Positions 7,493 to 15,696 of a stretch of 16,469 nucleotides of DNA are shown in pieces. The translations under genes and the position numbers were made by a program. Every line of letters starts with the position of its first letter. Within the stretch, counting starts at the first letter, position 1. The notes beneath the pieces are model-generated. The model made no database searches. It was not told the DNA's origin and saw only the letters and a program-made list of their open reading frames with translations. Source of the stretch: Chromatiales bacterium (GTDB lineage: Bacteria > Pseudomonadota > Gammaproteobacteria > Chromatiales > Chromatiaceae). The stretch spans positions 1-16,469 of the forward strand of contig JAKSCN010000050.1 of the NCBI GenBank assembly GCA_022360595.1, in the 5' to 3' direction.

Positions 7493-7981
7493 TTAGGGTT
7501 TTTGGCTTTCCCTTGCCCAATGCCCAGATTTTCCGCCTGCCTTCTCCATTAACCGCACTTGCTCAATGGACATGCCGCGATCCACCGCTTTACACATGTC
7601 ATAGATCGTTAATAGCGATACCTGAGTGGCGCACAAAGCCTCCATCTCAACACCCGTTTGACCGCGAGTCTCAACAGTAGTGACACAATGTACGCGGTTT
7701 TGTTCCGGCTCCGGAGTAAGATCGATATTGACGTGGGTAAGGTAGAGTGGGTGGCATAGGGGAACCAGGTCAGCAGTCTTTTTGGCTGCCATAATGCCGG
7801 CCACCCGTGCGATACCCAGCACGTCCCCCTTTTTATGGCCGCCTTCCATGATTAGTTTCAACGTATCGGTCTGCATCTGAATATAGCCTTCGGTAACGGC
7901 GATCCGGCGGGTGTCGGGCTTGTCGCCAACATCCACCATATGGGCTTCACCAGCCTGATTGAAGTGGGTCAGATCGCTCAT
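7493..7981 (-). CDS. moaC: Cyclic pyranopterin monophosphate synthase (molybdenum cofactor)
   Basis: MoaC works with MoaA to convert the GTP-derived 3',8-cyclo intermediate into cyclic pyranopterin monophosphate, the first committed stage of molybdenum cofactor synthesis. From the chosen ATG the protein is 162 aa, like E. coli MoaC (161). It starts in the typical way: MSDLTHFNQAGEAHMVDVGDK. Known active-site positions are present: K51, H77 in PLCHPL, and D128 and K131 in YDMCKAVD. The C-terminus EKAGGKSGHW is also typical. The frame is open further upstream (to 8200), but that part overlaps the phosphodiesterase gene and does not look like MoaC. The gap from that gene is 29 bp, so the two probably form an operon. 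No other moa/moe genes are in the window. Confidence 0.97.
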   Translation of the reverse strand: MSDLTHFNQAGEAHMVDVGDKPDTRRIAVTEGYIQMQTDTLKLIMEGGHKKGDVLGIARVAGIMAAKKTADLVPLCHPLYLTHVNIDLTPEPEQNRVHCVTTVETRGQTGVEMEALCATQVSLLTIYDMCKAVDRGMSIEQVRLMEKAGGKSGHWARESQKP

Positions 7982-8010
7982 GATAGGCTGCTCTCGATAG
8001 TGGAGGGTTG

Positions 8011-8532
8011 CTAAATGGATTTGGAGATTTGGTGGAAATCGAACTCCATCTGTTCCAGGTCGGCCATTACATAGGTGGCCGGGGCGCTGCCCACGCCACC
8101 CACAGTGCCGGGGTTGAGCAGTGGAGTCGAACCACCCTTGATGTTGGGTAGCTGTTCCAGTTTTGTTTGATGGGAATGACCACAGCAGACCAGATCCCAC
8201 TCGCCGGTAGTGGCCATCGCCCGGGCGTAGTGGGGATAGTGCACTAAGAAGATGCGCTTGCCGGCCAGTTTTACACCTGCATCCATACCGTGGTACTCGA
8301 TCATGTTGTCCGGCTGGTTGACCAGTTGTCCCAGGGTGTAGAGATCGCCGGTATTATTACCGTGAATCACGTGCACCGGCAGGTTGTGTTTGTTTAGGCA
8401 TTTCAAGGTACTGGGTGCCACAACGTCACCGCAGTGCAGAATGGCTTCAGCGCCTTTGCTCTTCGCTTCTGCCACGGCGGCGTCCAACAATGGGATGTGA
8501 TCGTGACTGTCGGAAAGAATACAGACTTTCAT
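8011..8532 (-). CDS. YfcE/MJ0936-type metallophosphodiesterase
   Basis: This small calcineurin-like phosphoesterase has 173 aa. The metal-binding blocks of the family are in order: D8-x-H10 (SDSHDH), GD with D36, GNN with N59, H98 (LVHYPH), and GHSH with H119 and H121. The conserved NPGTVG segment follows at 140-145. Related proteins such as E. coli YfcE hydrolyse phosphodiesters in vitro with two divalent metals, but their cellular substrates are mostly unknown. The protein is probably cytoplasmic, since it has no signal peptide. It sits between ppa and moaC on the same strand, 29 bp before moaC. Neither neighbour indicates a substrate. Confidence 0.92.
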   Translation of the reverse strand: MKVCILSDSHDHIPLLDAAVAEAKSKGAEAILHCGDVVAPSTLKCLNKHNLPVHVIHGNNTGDLYTLGQLVNQPDNMIEYHGMDAGVKLAGKRIFLVHYPHYARAMATTGEWDLVCCGHSHQTKLEQLPNIKGGSTPLLNPGTVGGVGSAPATYVMADLEQMEFDFHQISKSI

Positions 8533-8622
8533 AGGGGTTAATGCTGGGGCAGTGGCAGTAATTCGACCGGGTGTCTGCTCCCCTCAAACACCCAGTCAGT
8601 CAGTTGATTGATCAGAGGTTCT

Positions 8623-9171
8623 CTAGAAATTGGGTTTTTCCGGAGCGTCTTTGTACATCTGGACGCTGGACATGATCTCTTCTTTAGCCTCATCCAGGCC
8701 GTACCAACCGTCCACACGTACCCATTTACCCTCGTCGAGATCCTTATAGTGCTCGAAGAAGTGAGAAATACGGTTTAGCTCCTCGCCAGGCAGATCTCTG
8801 AAGGTCTGTACATTGCGGTAGGTTTTACAGAGTTTGTCTGCGGGTACGGCCAGCACTTTGGCGTCGTCACCCGATTCGTCCTTCATTTTCAGGACGCCGA
8901 CAGGACGGCAGCGAATCACTGAACCAGGGATCAGCGGATAAGGGGTGAGAACCAAAACATCCACAGGGTCGCCATCGGCCGACAGGGTGTGAGGCACATA
9001 GCCGTAGTTGCAGGGGTAATGCATGGCGGTGGACATGAAACGGTCTACGAACATTGCACCGGTCTCTTTGTCCAGTTCGTATTTGACTGGGTCGGAGTTG
9101 GCGGGAATCTCGATGATGACGTTGATTTCATTGGGTAGGTTAGCGCCTGAGCTGACTCTGTCCAGGTTCAT
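8623..9171 (-). CDS. ppa: Inorganic pyrophosphatase (soluble, family I)
   Basis: The enzyme hydrolyses pyrophosphate to two phosphates in the cytoplasm, pulling biosynthetic reactions forward. At 182 aa it is a classic prokaryotic family I enzyme. The active-site set can be aligned to E. coli with an offset of one: E21, K30, E32, R44, Y56, D66/D68/D71 (DGDPVD), D98, D103 and K105. The ATG is preceded by GAGGA 9 nt away. A promoter with a perfect TATAAT lies about 43 bp upstream of the start codon. A soluble enzyme next to a membrane pyrophosphatase and a PPi-dependent phosphofructokinase is notable, because free hydrolysis competes with both. Confidence 0.98.
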   Translation of the reverse strand: MNLDRVSSGANLPNEINVIIEIPANSDPVKYELDKETGAMFVDRFMSTAMHYPCNYGYVPHTLSADGDPVDVLVLTPYPLIPGSVIRCRPVGVLKMKDESGDDAKVLAVPADKLCKTYRNVQTFRDLPGEELNRISHFFEHYKDLDEGKWVRVDGWYGLDEAKEEIMSSVQMYKDAPEKPNF

Positions 9172-9213
9172 GGTGTCGGATCCTCGGATACATTAAAAAA
9201 CGTTGAAACGCCT

Positions 9214-9244
9214 ATTATACGCAGCCCGGGTGTTCAGGCGCCAA
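9214..9244 (-). promoter_or_regulatory. Sigma-70-type promoter of ppa
   Basis: On the minus strand TATAAT occupies 9219-9214, a perfect -10 hexamer. TTGGCG at 9244-9239 may be the -35 box, but the 19-bp spacing is longer than ideal. Transcription would start near 9207, giving a leader of about 36 nt that contains the GAGGA ribosome-binding site. Confidence 0.55.
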
Positions 9245-9293
9245 TTTGAGATTCAATAGCATTAGCATTTGTGTGGGATATGTTTAACAGGCC

Positions 9294-12200
9294 CTAAATA
9301 CTTTTGAGAATCTGCTCAAGCTCTTTGGCGGGGGCAGGGCGTCCGTAGAGATATCCTTGAACATAGTGACAGCCCTCGTGGCGTAGAAACGTCTCTTGCT
9401 GGGGAAATTCCACCCCTTCGGCAATGACATCCAACTGCAGGCTATGGGCCATGGCCAGAACCGCTCGGGCGATAGCCCGGTCATCCGGGTCGTCCGGTAC
9501 ATCGCGGACCAGTGATTGATCCAGCTTCAGGCGGTCGATCGGCATCTGTTTCAAGTGACTGAGTGATGAGTAGCCGGTGCCGAAATCATCGATTGAGAGG
9601 GAGACGCCAAGGGAGCGCAGCTCCTGCAGAATGCCGATGGTCTGCTCCGGGTGTTCCATGGCGAACCCTTCGGTGATCTCCAGTTCGAGGCTGTTGGGGG
9701 GGAGCTGGGTCTCTTCAAGAATACCGCGGGTCAGCGAGACAATATCGCTACGCTGAATCTGCTCACCGGCCAGGTTCACGGCAATACAGGTGATGGGCAG
9801 ATTGGCTTCCCGCCATGTTTGCAGTTGCCGGCACGCCCGGCGCAGCACCCACTCGCCAATGGGGATGATTAAGCCGGAGTCTTCCGCAATGGGGATAAAG
9901 GTGTTGGGAGAGACCAGCCCTTTGTCTGGATGTTGCCAGCGGATCAGCGCTTCGCAGCCGATTAAACGGCCGGTCTCCAGCTCATATTGGGGCTGGTAGT
10001 GCAGAAGCAGTTCATCACGTTCCAGTGCGTGACGAAGCTGATTCTCGATCAATACGCGCTCGTAGGCGTTCGAGGTCAACTCTTCGGTATAGAACTGGTA
10101 GTGGCCGCGTCCCAGCTCTTTGGCGCGATACATCGCAGCGTCGGCATTGCGAATCAGCACATTTACGTCTTTGCCGTTGTCCGGGTAGATGCTGATGCCG
10201 ATGCTGGCCGAGACAAACAGCTCATGCTCAGCCACTGAAAAGGGCTGCTCCAACTCAGTGAGCAGTTTGCGCGCCACCACGGCAGCCTCTTCCGGGTTTT
10301 TGATGCGTTCAACCAGTACCACAAACTCATCCCCGCCAAGACGGGCTATGGTGTCGGCCTCCCGCATCTGGTTGGCGAGGCGGGCGCCCAGCGCCTTGAG
10401 CAGGTTATCGCCTACCGGGTGCCCGAGGCTGTCGTTGATGTGTTTGAAGCGGTCGAGGTCAAAAAAGAGTAGCGCCAACTGGCTGTTTTCCCGATGCGCC
10501 AGAGCGATAGCGTGGGTGCAGCGCTCCATAAAGAGAACCCGGTTGGGCAGTTGAGTCAGCACATCGTAGTGGGCCAAGTAGCGAATACGGTCTTCAGTGA
10601 CTTTGCGTTCAGTGATATCGGAAAAGATGCTGATATATTGGGTCACCTCTCCGTATTCATTTTTGATGACTGAGATATTTTGCCAGACTGGATAAGCCTC
10701 GCCATTTTTGCGCCGGTTCCAGATTTCACCCTGCCAGTCGCCATTTTCAGAGAGTGTTTTCCAAAGATCCTTATAAAATTGTTCGTCGTGGCGGTTTGAT
10801 TTCAGGATAGCCGGGGTTTTGCCGATCGCCTCGTCGGGGGTGAATCCGGTTATTTCGGTAAAGGCCGGATTGACGCGTAGAATGGTGGAGTCGGGGGCGG
10901 TGATGAGAATGGCCTCTGAGCTGCCGTCAAAGACGCTTGCCGCAAGGCGGGTTTCCAGTTCTATGCGGCGACGGTCGGTAATATCTTCACCGGAGGCGAG
11001 CACACCGATGGGCTTGCCGCTACTGTCGAGAAGCAAGCTGTTGTGCCAGGCGAACAACTGCACCTCTCCGTCGCCTGTGATAATCGGGTGCTCATGGTAT
11101 TTGAGAATCTCCGTTTCGCCGGCAATGACGGCGTTGAACCGTGTGCGGTCGTTCTCTTTCCCCTCGTCAGGTACGAAGTGCTCAAACCAATCTTTACCGA
11201 TGAGAGCCTCCTTGCTGTAACCCAATAGTTCGCACCCTGTGTTATTGATCATGGAGATTCGGGCGGTCGCATCAAGAGCAACCAGGACAACGCTGGCTAC
11301 GTCGAGATACTCCTGTACCCGTTCACGCTCGGCAGCCAACTCTTGTTCGGAGTCCATGCGTTCCATTTCAGAGGCGGTTCGAGCGGCAGTAATACGCAAC
11401 AGGGTTGATGGCAGCTCGGTCTCTTTCAGAGATTTACCGCTCATCACCGCGATCAGCCCCATCGCTTTCCCGGTGCTGGAGAACAAGGGGACGCCGATAT
11501 AGCTGTCGATACCCATTGTTTTCAGATCTTCATCTTTGGGAAAGAGTGACTGAACACTGTTGGGATAACAGCAGACGGTTCTGTCAACCACTGTCTCACA
11601 GGGAGTATATTTGAGTTCATACTCAAAATTCTTTTCGATGTGATCCCTAAACCAGAAGGCCAGGGTCTCCACGACCTCCTTGCTGCAGGGTTTCAGGCGC
11701 CCCACGAAAGCGAACTCCATCCCCAGTGATTGCGTCAACCACTTAACCAGTTGCTCGAAGTAGTCCGAACTGCTCATGCTGGAGAAGCCGGTGGCGATGG
11801 TATGCAGGGCGTCGTGTATCTGCTTGCGTTCGGTAATGTCTTCGATAATGCCTACCTGATGGAGCTGTTTGCCCTTATCACCATAGATGGTGGAGAGTGA
11901 CAGCTCATTCCAGAACATGCTTCCATCTTTTTTGTAGTTGCGCAGTTCGACCTGACAGGAACCGCCGCTCTTGATGGTTTGTCGCAAAATATCGATGTCG
12001 GGCTGATCATGATCACCCAACTGTAGGAAGCGGCAGTTGCTCCCCAGAATCTCATCAATGCTGTATCCAGTGATGCGCTCAAAGGCTGGGTTGGCGTAGA
12101 TGATAGGGTTATCGAGCTGATTGGGGTCTGAAATCACAATGCCACTGTTGACGGCGGCAATAGCCCGATAACTGATATCCAGGGCGACCTGGGCTTTCTT

Positions 12201-13139
12201 TCGTTCAGCCAGCTCCTGCTCAAGCTCTTGAGTATGGACTCTTACCTGGTGCTTGAGTGAACGGTTGGCAACCAGGAAGCCCAGGGTGATCAGGGTGGCG
12301 AATGCCAGTGTCAGGTTGAAGATGAGGTCTTGATTTTTAAACCAGGGTTGAGGCCTGGGCCCAACCCAGCGCATAAACATCTCGCGTCGTTCATTGTCGG
12401 GAATGCCATCCAGGGCTTTGTTAAGGATAGAGACCAGTTCGGGCCAGTCTCTGCGTACGGCAAAAGCCCATTTGTAGATATAGCCTGATTCTCCGGCCAC
12501 CCATAGGTTAGAGATGCCTTCCTGCTCCAGGTAGTAGGTCACTGTAGCAAGATTGCCGATCATGGCATCCGACATACCGAATGAGACTTTGCGTAGGGCG
12601 GTTTCAACATCGGGTGTGGGGTCGAGAAGCAGATCAGGATAGTGTTGGCGAAGGTATTCATGCACCGCATATCCCTCCACGACAGCCACCTTGGTCCCTT
12701 CCAGGTCTTGCATGGAGAGATTTTTTTCTATGTTTCGCCGAACAATGATGGCGGCTGGTACTTCGACAAAGGGTTTGGTAAAGCGCATGTATTCAAGGCG
12801 AGGCTGGGTGGCGCTGGCCGCTCCCCACATGTCTGAGTTCCCCGCTTTGGTGCTTGTGACTACTTCATTCCAATCTTTTAGGTGCTGAATTTCAAAGTTG
12901 ATGCCATAGCGTTTCTCGATCTTGCGTATATATTCCGAAGCCAGTCCCTGGTACTCGTTTCGGCCTTCAAAAAATTCTATGGGTCTGAATTCGGGGTCGG
13001 GGGCAACCCGGATAGTTGGGTGTGCTTTTAGCCACGCCTTTTCAGCGCCGGTCAAATCTATCGGAGTAGGGGTTGCATGCGCCGGTAAAGAGAACACAAC
13101 TAGTAGTAGAAAAAAGAGAAATGTGTTCCTGACCAACAT
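9294..13139 (-). CDS. Membrane c-di-GMP protein: solute-binding domain, LOV, GAF, PAS, PAS, GGDEF, EAL
   Basis: This 1281-aa hybrid sensor can in principle both make and degrade c-di-GMP. A signal peptide (1-22) is followed by a periplasmic family 3 solute-binding domain (about 28-262), a membrane helix (about 271-291) and a coiled-coil linker. Next is a LOV-type PAS domain (325-440) with the flavin motif GSNCRFLQ (366-373, photoactive C369) and the FMN-contacting N401 and N411. The usual glutamine is replaced by I432. Then come GAF (about 441-595), PAS (610-725) and PAS (732-846). The GGDEF motif is intact (935-939) with inhibitory RxxD at 926-929. The EAL domain is intact (EAL 1063-1065, N1122, DDFGTGYSS 1184-1192, K1205, E1241, Q1261). 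The ATG at 13139 was chosen because GAGTGG lies 5 nt upstream. A GTG at 13148 would add three residues. Which activity dominates cannot be told. The ligand may be amino-acid-like, as in other family 3 proteins. Confidence 0.95.
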   Translation of the reverse strand: MLVRNTFLFFLLLVVFSLPAHATPTPIDLTGAEKAWLKAHPTIRVAPDPEFRPIEFFEGRNEYQGLASEYIRKIEKRYGINFEIQHLKDWNEVVTSTKAGNSDMWGAASATQPRLEYMRFTKPFVEVPAAIIVRRNIEKNLSMQDLEGTKVAVVEGYAVHEYLRQHYPDLLLDPTPDVETALRKVSFGMSDAMIGNLATVTYYLEQEGISNLWVAGESGYIYKWAFAVRRDWPELVSILNKALDGIPDNERREMFMRWVGPRPQPWFKNQDLIFNLTLAFATLITLGFLVANRSLKHQVRVHTQELEQELAERKKAQVALDISYRAIAAVNSGIVISDPNQLDNPIIYANPAFERITGYSIDEILGSNCRFLQLGDHDQPDIDILRQTIKSGGSCQVELRNYKKDGSMFWNELSLSTIYGDKGKQLHQVGIIEDITERKQIHDALHTIATGFSSMSSSDYFEQLVKWLTQSLGMEFAFVGRLKPCSKEVVETLAFWFRDHIEKNFEYELKYTPCETVVDRTVCCYPNSVQSLFPKDEDLKTMGIDSYIGVPLFSSTGKAMGLIAVMSGKSLKETELPSTLLRITAARTASEMERMDSEQELAAERERVQEYLDVASVVLVALDATARISMINNTGCELLGYSKEALIGKDWFEHFVPDEGKENDRTRFNAVIAGETEILKYHEHPIITGDGEVQLFAWHNSLLLDSSGKPIGVLASGEDITDRRRIELETRLAASVFDGSSEAILITAPDSTILRVNPAFTEITGFTPDEAIGKTPAILKSNRHDEQFYKDLWKTLSENGDWQGEIWNRRKNGEAYPVWQNISVIKNEYGEVTQYISIFSDITERKVTEDRIRYLAHYDVLTQLPNRVLFMERCTHAIALAHRENSQLALLFFDLDRFKHINDSLGHPVGDNLLKALGARLANQMREADTIARLGGDEFVVLVERIKNPEEAAVVARKLLTELEQPFSVAEHELFVSASIGISIYPDNGKDVNVLIRNADAAMYRAKELGRGHYQFYTEELTSNAYERVLIENQLRHALERDELLLHYQPQYELETGRLIGCEALIRWQHPDKGLVSPNTFIPIAEDSGLIIPIGEWVLRRACRQLQTWREANLPITCIAVNLAGEQIQRSDIVSLTRGILEETQLPPNSLELEITEGFAMEHPEQTIGILQELRSLGVSLSIDDFGTGYSSLSHLKQMPIDRLKLDQSLVRDVPDDPDDRAIARAVLAMAHSLQLDVIAEGVEFPQQETFLRHEGCHYVQGYLYGRPAPAKELEQILKSI

Positions 13140-13289
13140 GTATTCCACTCAAGATTTTGCACTGATCCATCGTTGTTAAATAGAGCAATTACAGCAAATT
13201 AGCCCAAATTTAAGTCTTTAAGCGGCGGGATTGGATTATTATTAAGGGAAATTCACTGCCAAAAGGTAAGGAACCTCTGATCAATTTGC

Positions 13290-13409
13290 GAGCGGATGCT
13301 CTGAGGCCAAAAACGCCGGCTTCTGTGTTAGAAAACGGGTCGAGAGTCTTTCATTCCCAGCGTTTTCTGCCCGAACTCGGCGATTTTGGCTCTCAAAGCG
13401 TTCCGCCCG
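13290..13409. repeat. About 120-bp imperfect palindromic element after hppA
   Basis: The 273-bp gap between hppA and the c-di-GMP gene contains a long imperfect inverted repeat. Left-arm blocks are GAGCGGA (13290-13296), CTGAG (13301-13305), GCCAAAAACGCCG (13306-13318) and AGAAAACG (13330-13337). They are answered in reverse by CGTTTTCT (13361-13368), CGGCGATTTTGGC (13378-13390), CTCAAAG (13392-13398) and TCCGCCC (13402-13408). The loop is 23 nt. It starts right after the hppA stop codon on the minus strand. No T-run follows on either strand, so it is not a plain terminator. A MITE or REP-like element, or a structured RNA 3' end, fits best. The rest of the gap (13140-13289) is AT-rich and probably holds the c-di-GMP gene promoter, but I could not assign hexamers. 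Confidence 0.6.
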
Positions 13410-13412
13410 TGA

Positions 13413-15452
13413 TTACAGGAGAGGCACGATCAGAAGCGCCACAATGTTGATGATTTTGATTAAGGGATTGACTGCGGGGCCAGCCGTGTCTTTGTAGGGG
13501 TCTCCCACCGTATCGCCGGTTACCGCCGCTTTGTGGGCGTCAGAGCCCTTGCCGCCGTGGTTGCCGTCTTCAATATACTTCTTGGCATTATCCCAGGCGC
13601 CACCGCCGGTGGTCATTGAGATGGCGACAAACAGCCCGGTTGCGATGGTGCCGATCAGGAGACCGCCGAGCGCCTTCGGGCCGGCGTCCGGCCCCATGAC
13701 GGCTGCTGCCCCCAGCGCCACGATAATTGGCGCCAGTACCGGCAGCAGCGAGGGGAGAATCATCTCCTTGATTGCGGCGCGGGTCAGCATATCCACCGCA
13801 CGGCCATAATCGGGCTGCTCGGTATAATCCATGATGCCGGGTTTCTCTCTGAACTGACGGCGCACCTCGTTGACGATGCCACCTGCAGCACGTTCTACCG
13901 CCTCCATTGCCATAGCGCCGAAGAGATAGGGGATAAGGCCACCCAGGAACAGCCCGATCAATACTGCGGGATCATTCAGTGCGAAAACAACGGATTTACC
14001 GGCGTTCTCCAACGAGTGGGTGAAATCGGCAAATAGCACCAGAGCGGCCAAGCCGGCGGAGCCGATGGCGTAACCCTTGGTGACTGCTTTGGTGGTATTG
14101 CCTACGGCATCCAGCGGATCGGTGATTTCGCGAATATGGTCGTCCAGCTCCGCCATCTCCGCCAGGCCCCCGGCGTTATCAGTGATGGGGCCGTAGGCGT
14201 CGAGTGCGACAATAATACCGGTCATCGACAGCATGGAGGTTGCAGCGATAGCGATACCGTACAGACCGGCCAGGTCATAAGCCCCCCATATGGCTGCGCA
14301 GACTGCCAGTACGGGGGCGGCGGTGGCTTTCATCGATACGCTCAGGCCCGCGATCACATTGGTGCCGTCACCGGTGGTGGAGGCGCCGGCGATAAAGCGT
14401 ACTGGCCGATAAGCGGTGGAGGTGTAGTATTCGGTGATCACCACCATCGCTCCGGTCAGCACAAGGCCAATCATCGCGGAACCGAATAGCTGCATATCAT
14501 TGAAACCGCCAATGCCGCTCATCATCTCTACAGTGACGAAATAGAAGGCGATAGCGGCCAGTCCACCGGCCACCATAAGGCCGCGGTAAAGGGCCGGCAT
14601 GACATTGGTTTCGCCCGCTTTGGCTTTGACAAAAAAGGTCCCAACAACAGAGGCGATAATGGAGACGCCGCCAAGTACCAGCGGGTAGAGGATGGCTGTG
14701 GCGCTGTTCTCCTGGATCAGCAGACCACCCAGCAGCATGGTGGCGACCACAGTGACCGCGTAGGTCTCAAACAGATCGGCGGCCATGCCGGCGCAGTCGC
14801 CGACATTGTCGCCCACGTTATCGGCGATGACCGCCGGGTTGCGTGGATCATCCTCCGGGATGCCGGCCTCGACCTTACCGACGATATCGGCACCCACATC
14901 AGCGCCTTTGGTGAAAATACCGCCACCGAGACGGGCAAAAATGGAGATCAGTGAACCGCCGAAAGCGAGCCCTACCAGTGGATGAAGTGGATCTTCCACG
15001 CCAATGCTTAGCAGGATGGCGTAGTAGCCCGCCACACCCAGGAGCCCCAGTCCCACTACCAGCAGACCGGTAATGGCTCCACCGTGAAAGGCGATCTGTA
15101 GTGCAGCATTGATGCCCTTTTTGGCGGCTTCGGTGGTGCGCAGGTTGGAGCGAACAGAGATGTTCATGCCGATATAACCGGCCGCGCCGGAGAAGATGGC
15201 GCCGATGGCGAAGCCAATCGCGGTATAGCTGTCGAGAAAATACCAGAGTAGGGCGCAGAGAATCACCCCGACGATGCCAATGGTGATGTATTGACGGTTG
15301 AGATAGGCGCTGGCGCCCTCCTGAATGGCGTGGGCGATTTTGCGGACACGCTCCTCGCCCTGTGGTTGTTTGAGGATCCACCTCATCGATAAGGCGCCAT
15401 AGAGTAGCGCCGCCCCTGAGCAGATCAGGGCGAACCAGAGTTCGGCTGTCAT
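13413..15452 (-). CDS. hppA: K+-independent H+-translocating membrane pyrophosphatase
   Basis: The enzyme couples pyrophosphate hydrolysis to proton pumping across the inner membrane, and can run in reverse. From the chosen ATG it is 679 aa, largely hydrophobic with about 15-16 predicted helices. The substrate-binding signature DVGADIVGKVE is at 185-195, followed by DDPRNPAVIADNVGDNVGDCAG. GNTTKAVT at 451-458 carries Lys455 and Thr458, the pair that marks the K+-independent class (K+-dependent enzymes have Ala and Gly/Ala there). The frame is open to 15539, but GGGAGG lies 8 nt before the ATG at 15452, and the protein then begins MTAELWFAL, a normal short N-terminus. It lies downstream of the phosphofructokinase gene on the same strand, separated by a terminator, so it likely has its own promoter. 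The same gene pair occurs in methanotrophs and sulfur-oxidising symbionts. Confidence 0.98.
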   Translation of the reverse strand: MTAELWFALICSGAALLYGALSMRWILKQPQGEERVRKIAHAIQEGASAYLNRQYITIGIVGVILCALLWYFLDSYTAIGFAIGAIFSGAAGYIGMNISVRSNLRTTEAAKKGINAALQIAFHGGAITGLLVVGLGLLGVAGYYAILLSIGVEDPLHPLVGLAFGGSLISIFARLGGGIFTKGADVGADIVGKVEAGIPEDDPRNPAVIADNVGDNVGDCAGMAADLFETYAVTVVATMLLGGLLIQENSATAILYPLVLGGVSIIASVVGTFFVKAKAGETNVMPALYRGLMVAGGLAAIAFYFVTVEMMSGIGGFNDMQLFGSAMIGLVLTGAMVVITEYYTSTAYRPVRFIAGASTTGDGTNVIAGLSVSMKATAAPVLAVCAAIWGAYDLAGLYGIAIAATSMLSMTGIIVALDAYGPITDNAGGLAEMAELDDHIREITDPLDAVGNTTKAVTKGYAIGSAGLAALVLFADFTHSLENAGKSVVFALNDPAVLIGLFLGGLIPYLFGAMAMEAVERAAGGIVNEVRRQFREKPGIMDYTEQPDYGRAVDMLTRAAIKEMILPSLLPVLAPIIVALGAAAVMGPDAGPKALGGLLIGTIATGLFVAISMTTGGGAWDNAKKYIEDGNHGGKGSDAHKAAVTGDTVGDPYKDTAGPAVNPLIKIINIVALLIVPLL

Positions 15453-15460
15453 GGTTATAG

Positions 15461-15466
15461 CCTCCC
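15461..15466 (-). promoter_or_regulatory. hppA: Strong ribosome-binding site fixing the hppA start
   Basis: The minus strand reads GGGAGG here, 8 nt before the ATG at 15452-15450. No comparable sequence precedes the upstream in-frame starts up to 15539. Confidence 0.85.
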
Positions 15467-15544
15467 AAATTTTGAGTTGTTTAGTTATTTGGGGCCGGTT
15501 AACACTAAATGAGTTATGCCGTCGGCTTTTTAAGCTCACCAGCG

Positions 15545-15564
15545 GTAAACAAATGAGTGTTTAC
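15545..15564. promoter_or_regulatory. Inverted repeat upstream of hppA (possible operator)
   Basis: GTAAACA (15545-15551) and TGTTTAC (15558-15564) are perfect inverted 7-mers with a 6-bp spacer, a size typical of a dimeric regulator site. It lies about 93-112 bp upstream of the hppA start codon within a 325-bp gene-free stretch (15453-15777). That gap otherwise holds the palindrome at 15697 and the phosphofructokinase terminator. No clear promoter hexamers and no short gene were seen there. Confidence 0.3.
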
Positions 15565-15696
15565 AGGCCTTGCGGCTGTGAGCGGGATTGTGCATAGAGA
15601 GCTCACAACACTGTGGCTCTAGCGCTGAAGACTGTTATGTTCTTGACGATCAGCGTTGAGTCGTGATCACTACACCGCAGTTTGTTGGAGAATAGT

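Noticed and set aside
7982..8200. The moaC frame is open upstream and could give a 235-aa protein.
   Set aside because: The extra part overlaps the phosphodiesterase gene in another frame and has no MoaC character. The ATG at 7981 gives the normal family length.
1080..9296. TAGGGCCTGTTAA occurs at 1080-1092 and inverted at 9284-9296, each time with its TAG as a gene stop codon.
   Set aside because: Several exact 13-mer pairs are expected by chance in a window this size, and flanking bases do not match. The shared stop-codon position is curious but not enough to call a repeat family.
13284..13412. The frame after the hppA stop codon stays open for about 43 codons through the palindromic element, suggesting readthrough or a lost C-terminal extension.
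   Set aside because: HppA already ends at its usual length, and the extra peptide is hydrophilic and arginine-rich, unlike the protein. The open frame is better explained as a by-product of the palindromic element.
15453..15539. A longer hppA with an N-terminal extension from 15539.
   Set aside because: The extension is polar and basic, has no ribosome-binding site, and the GGGAGG before 15452 clearly marks the normal start.
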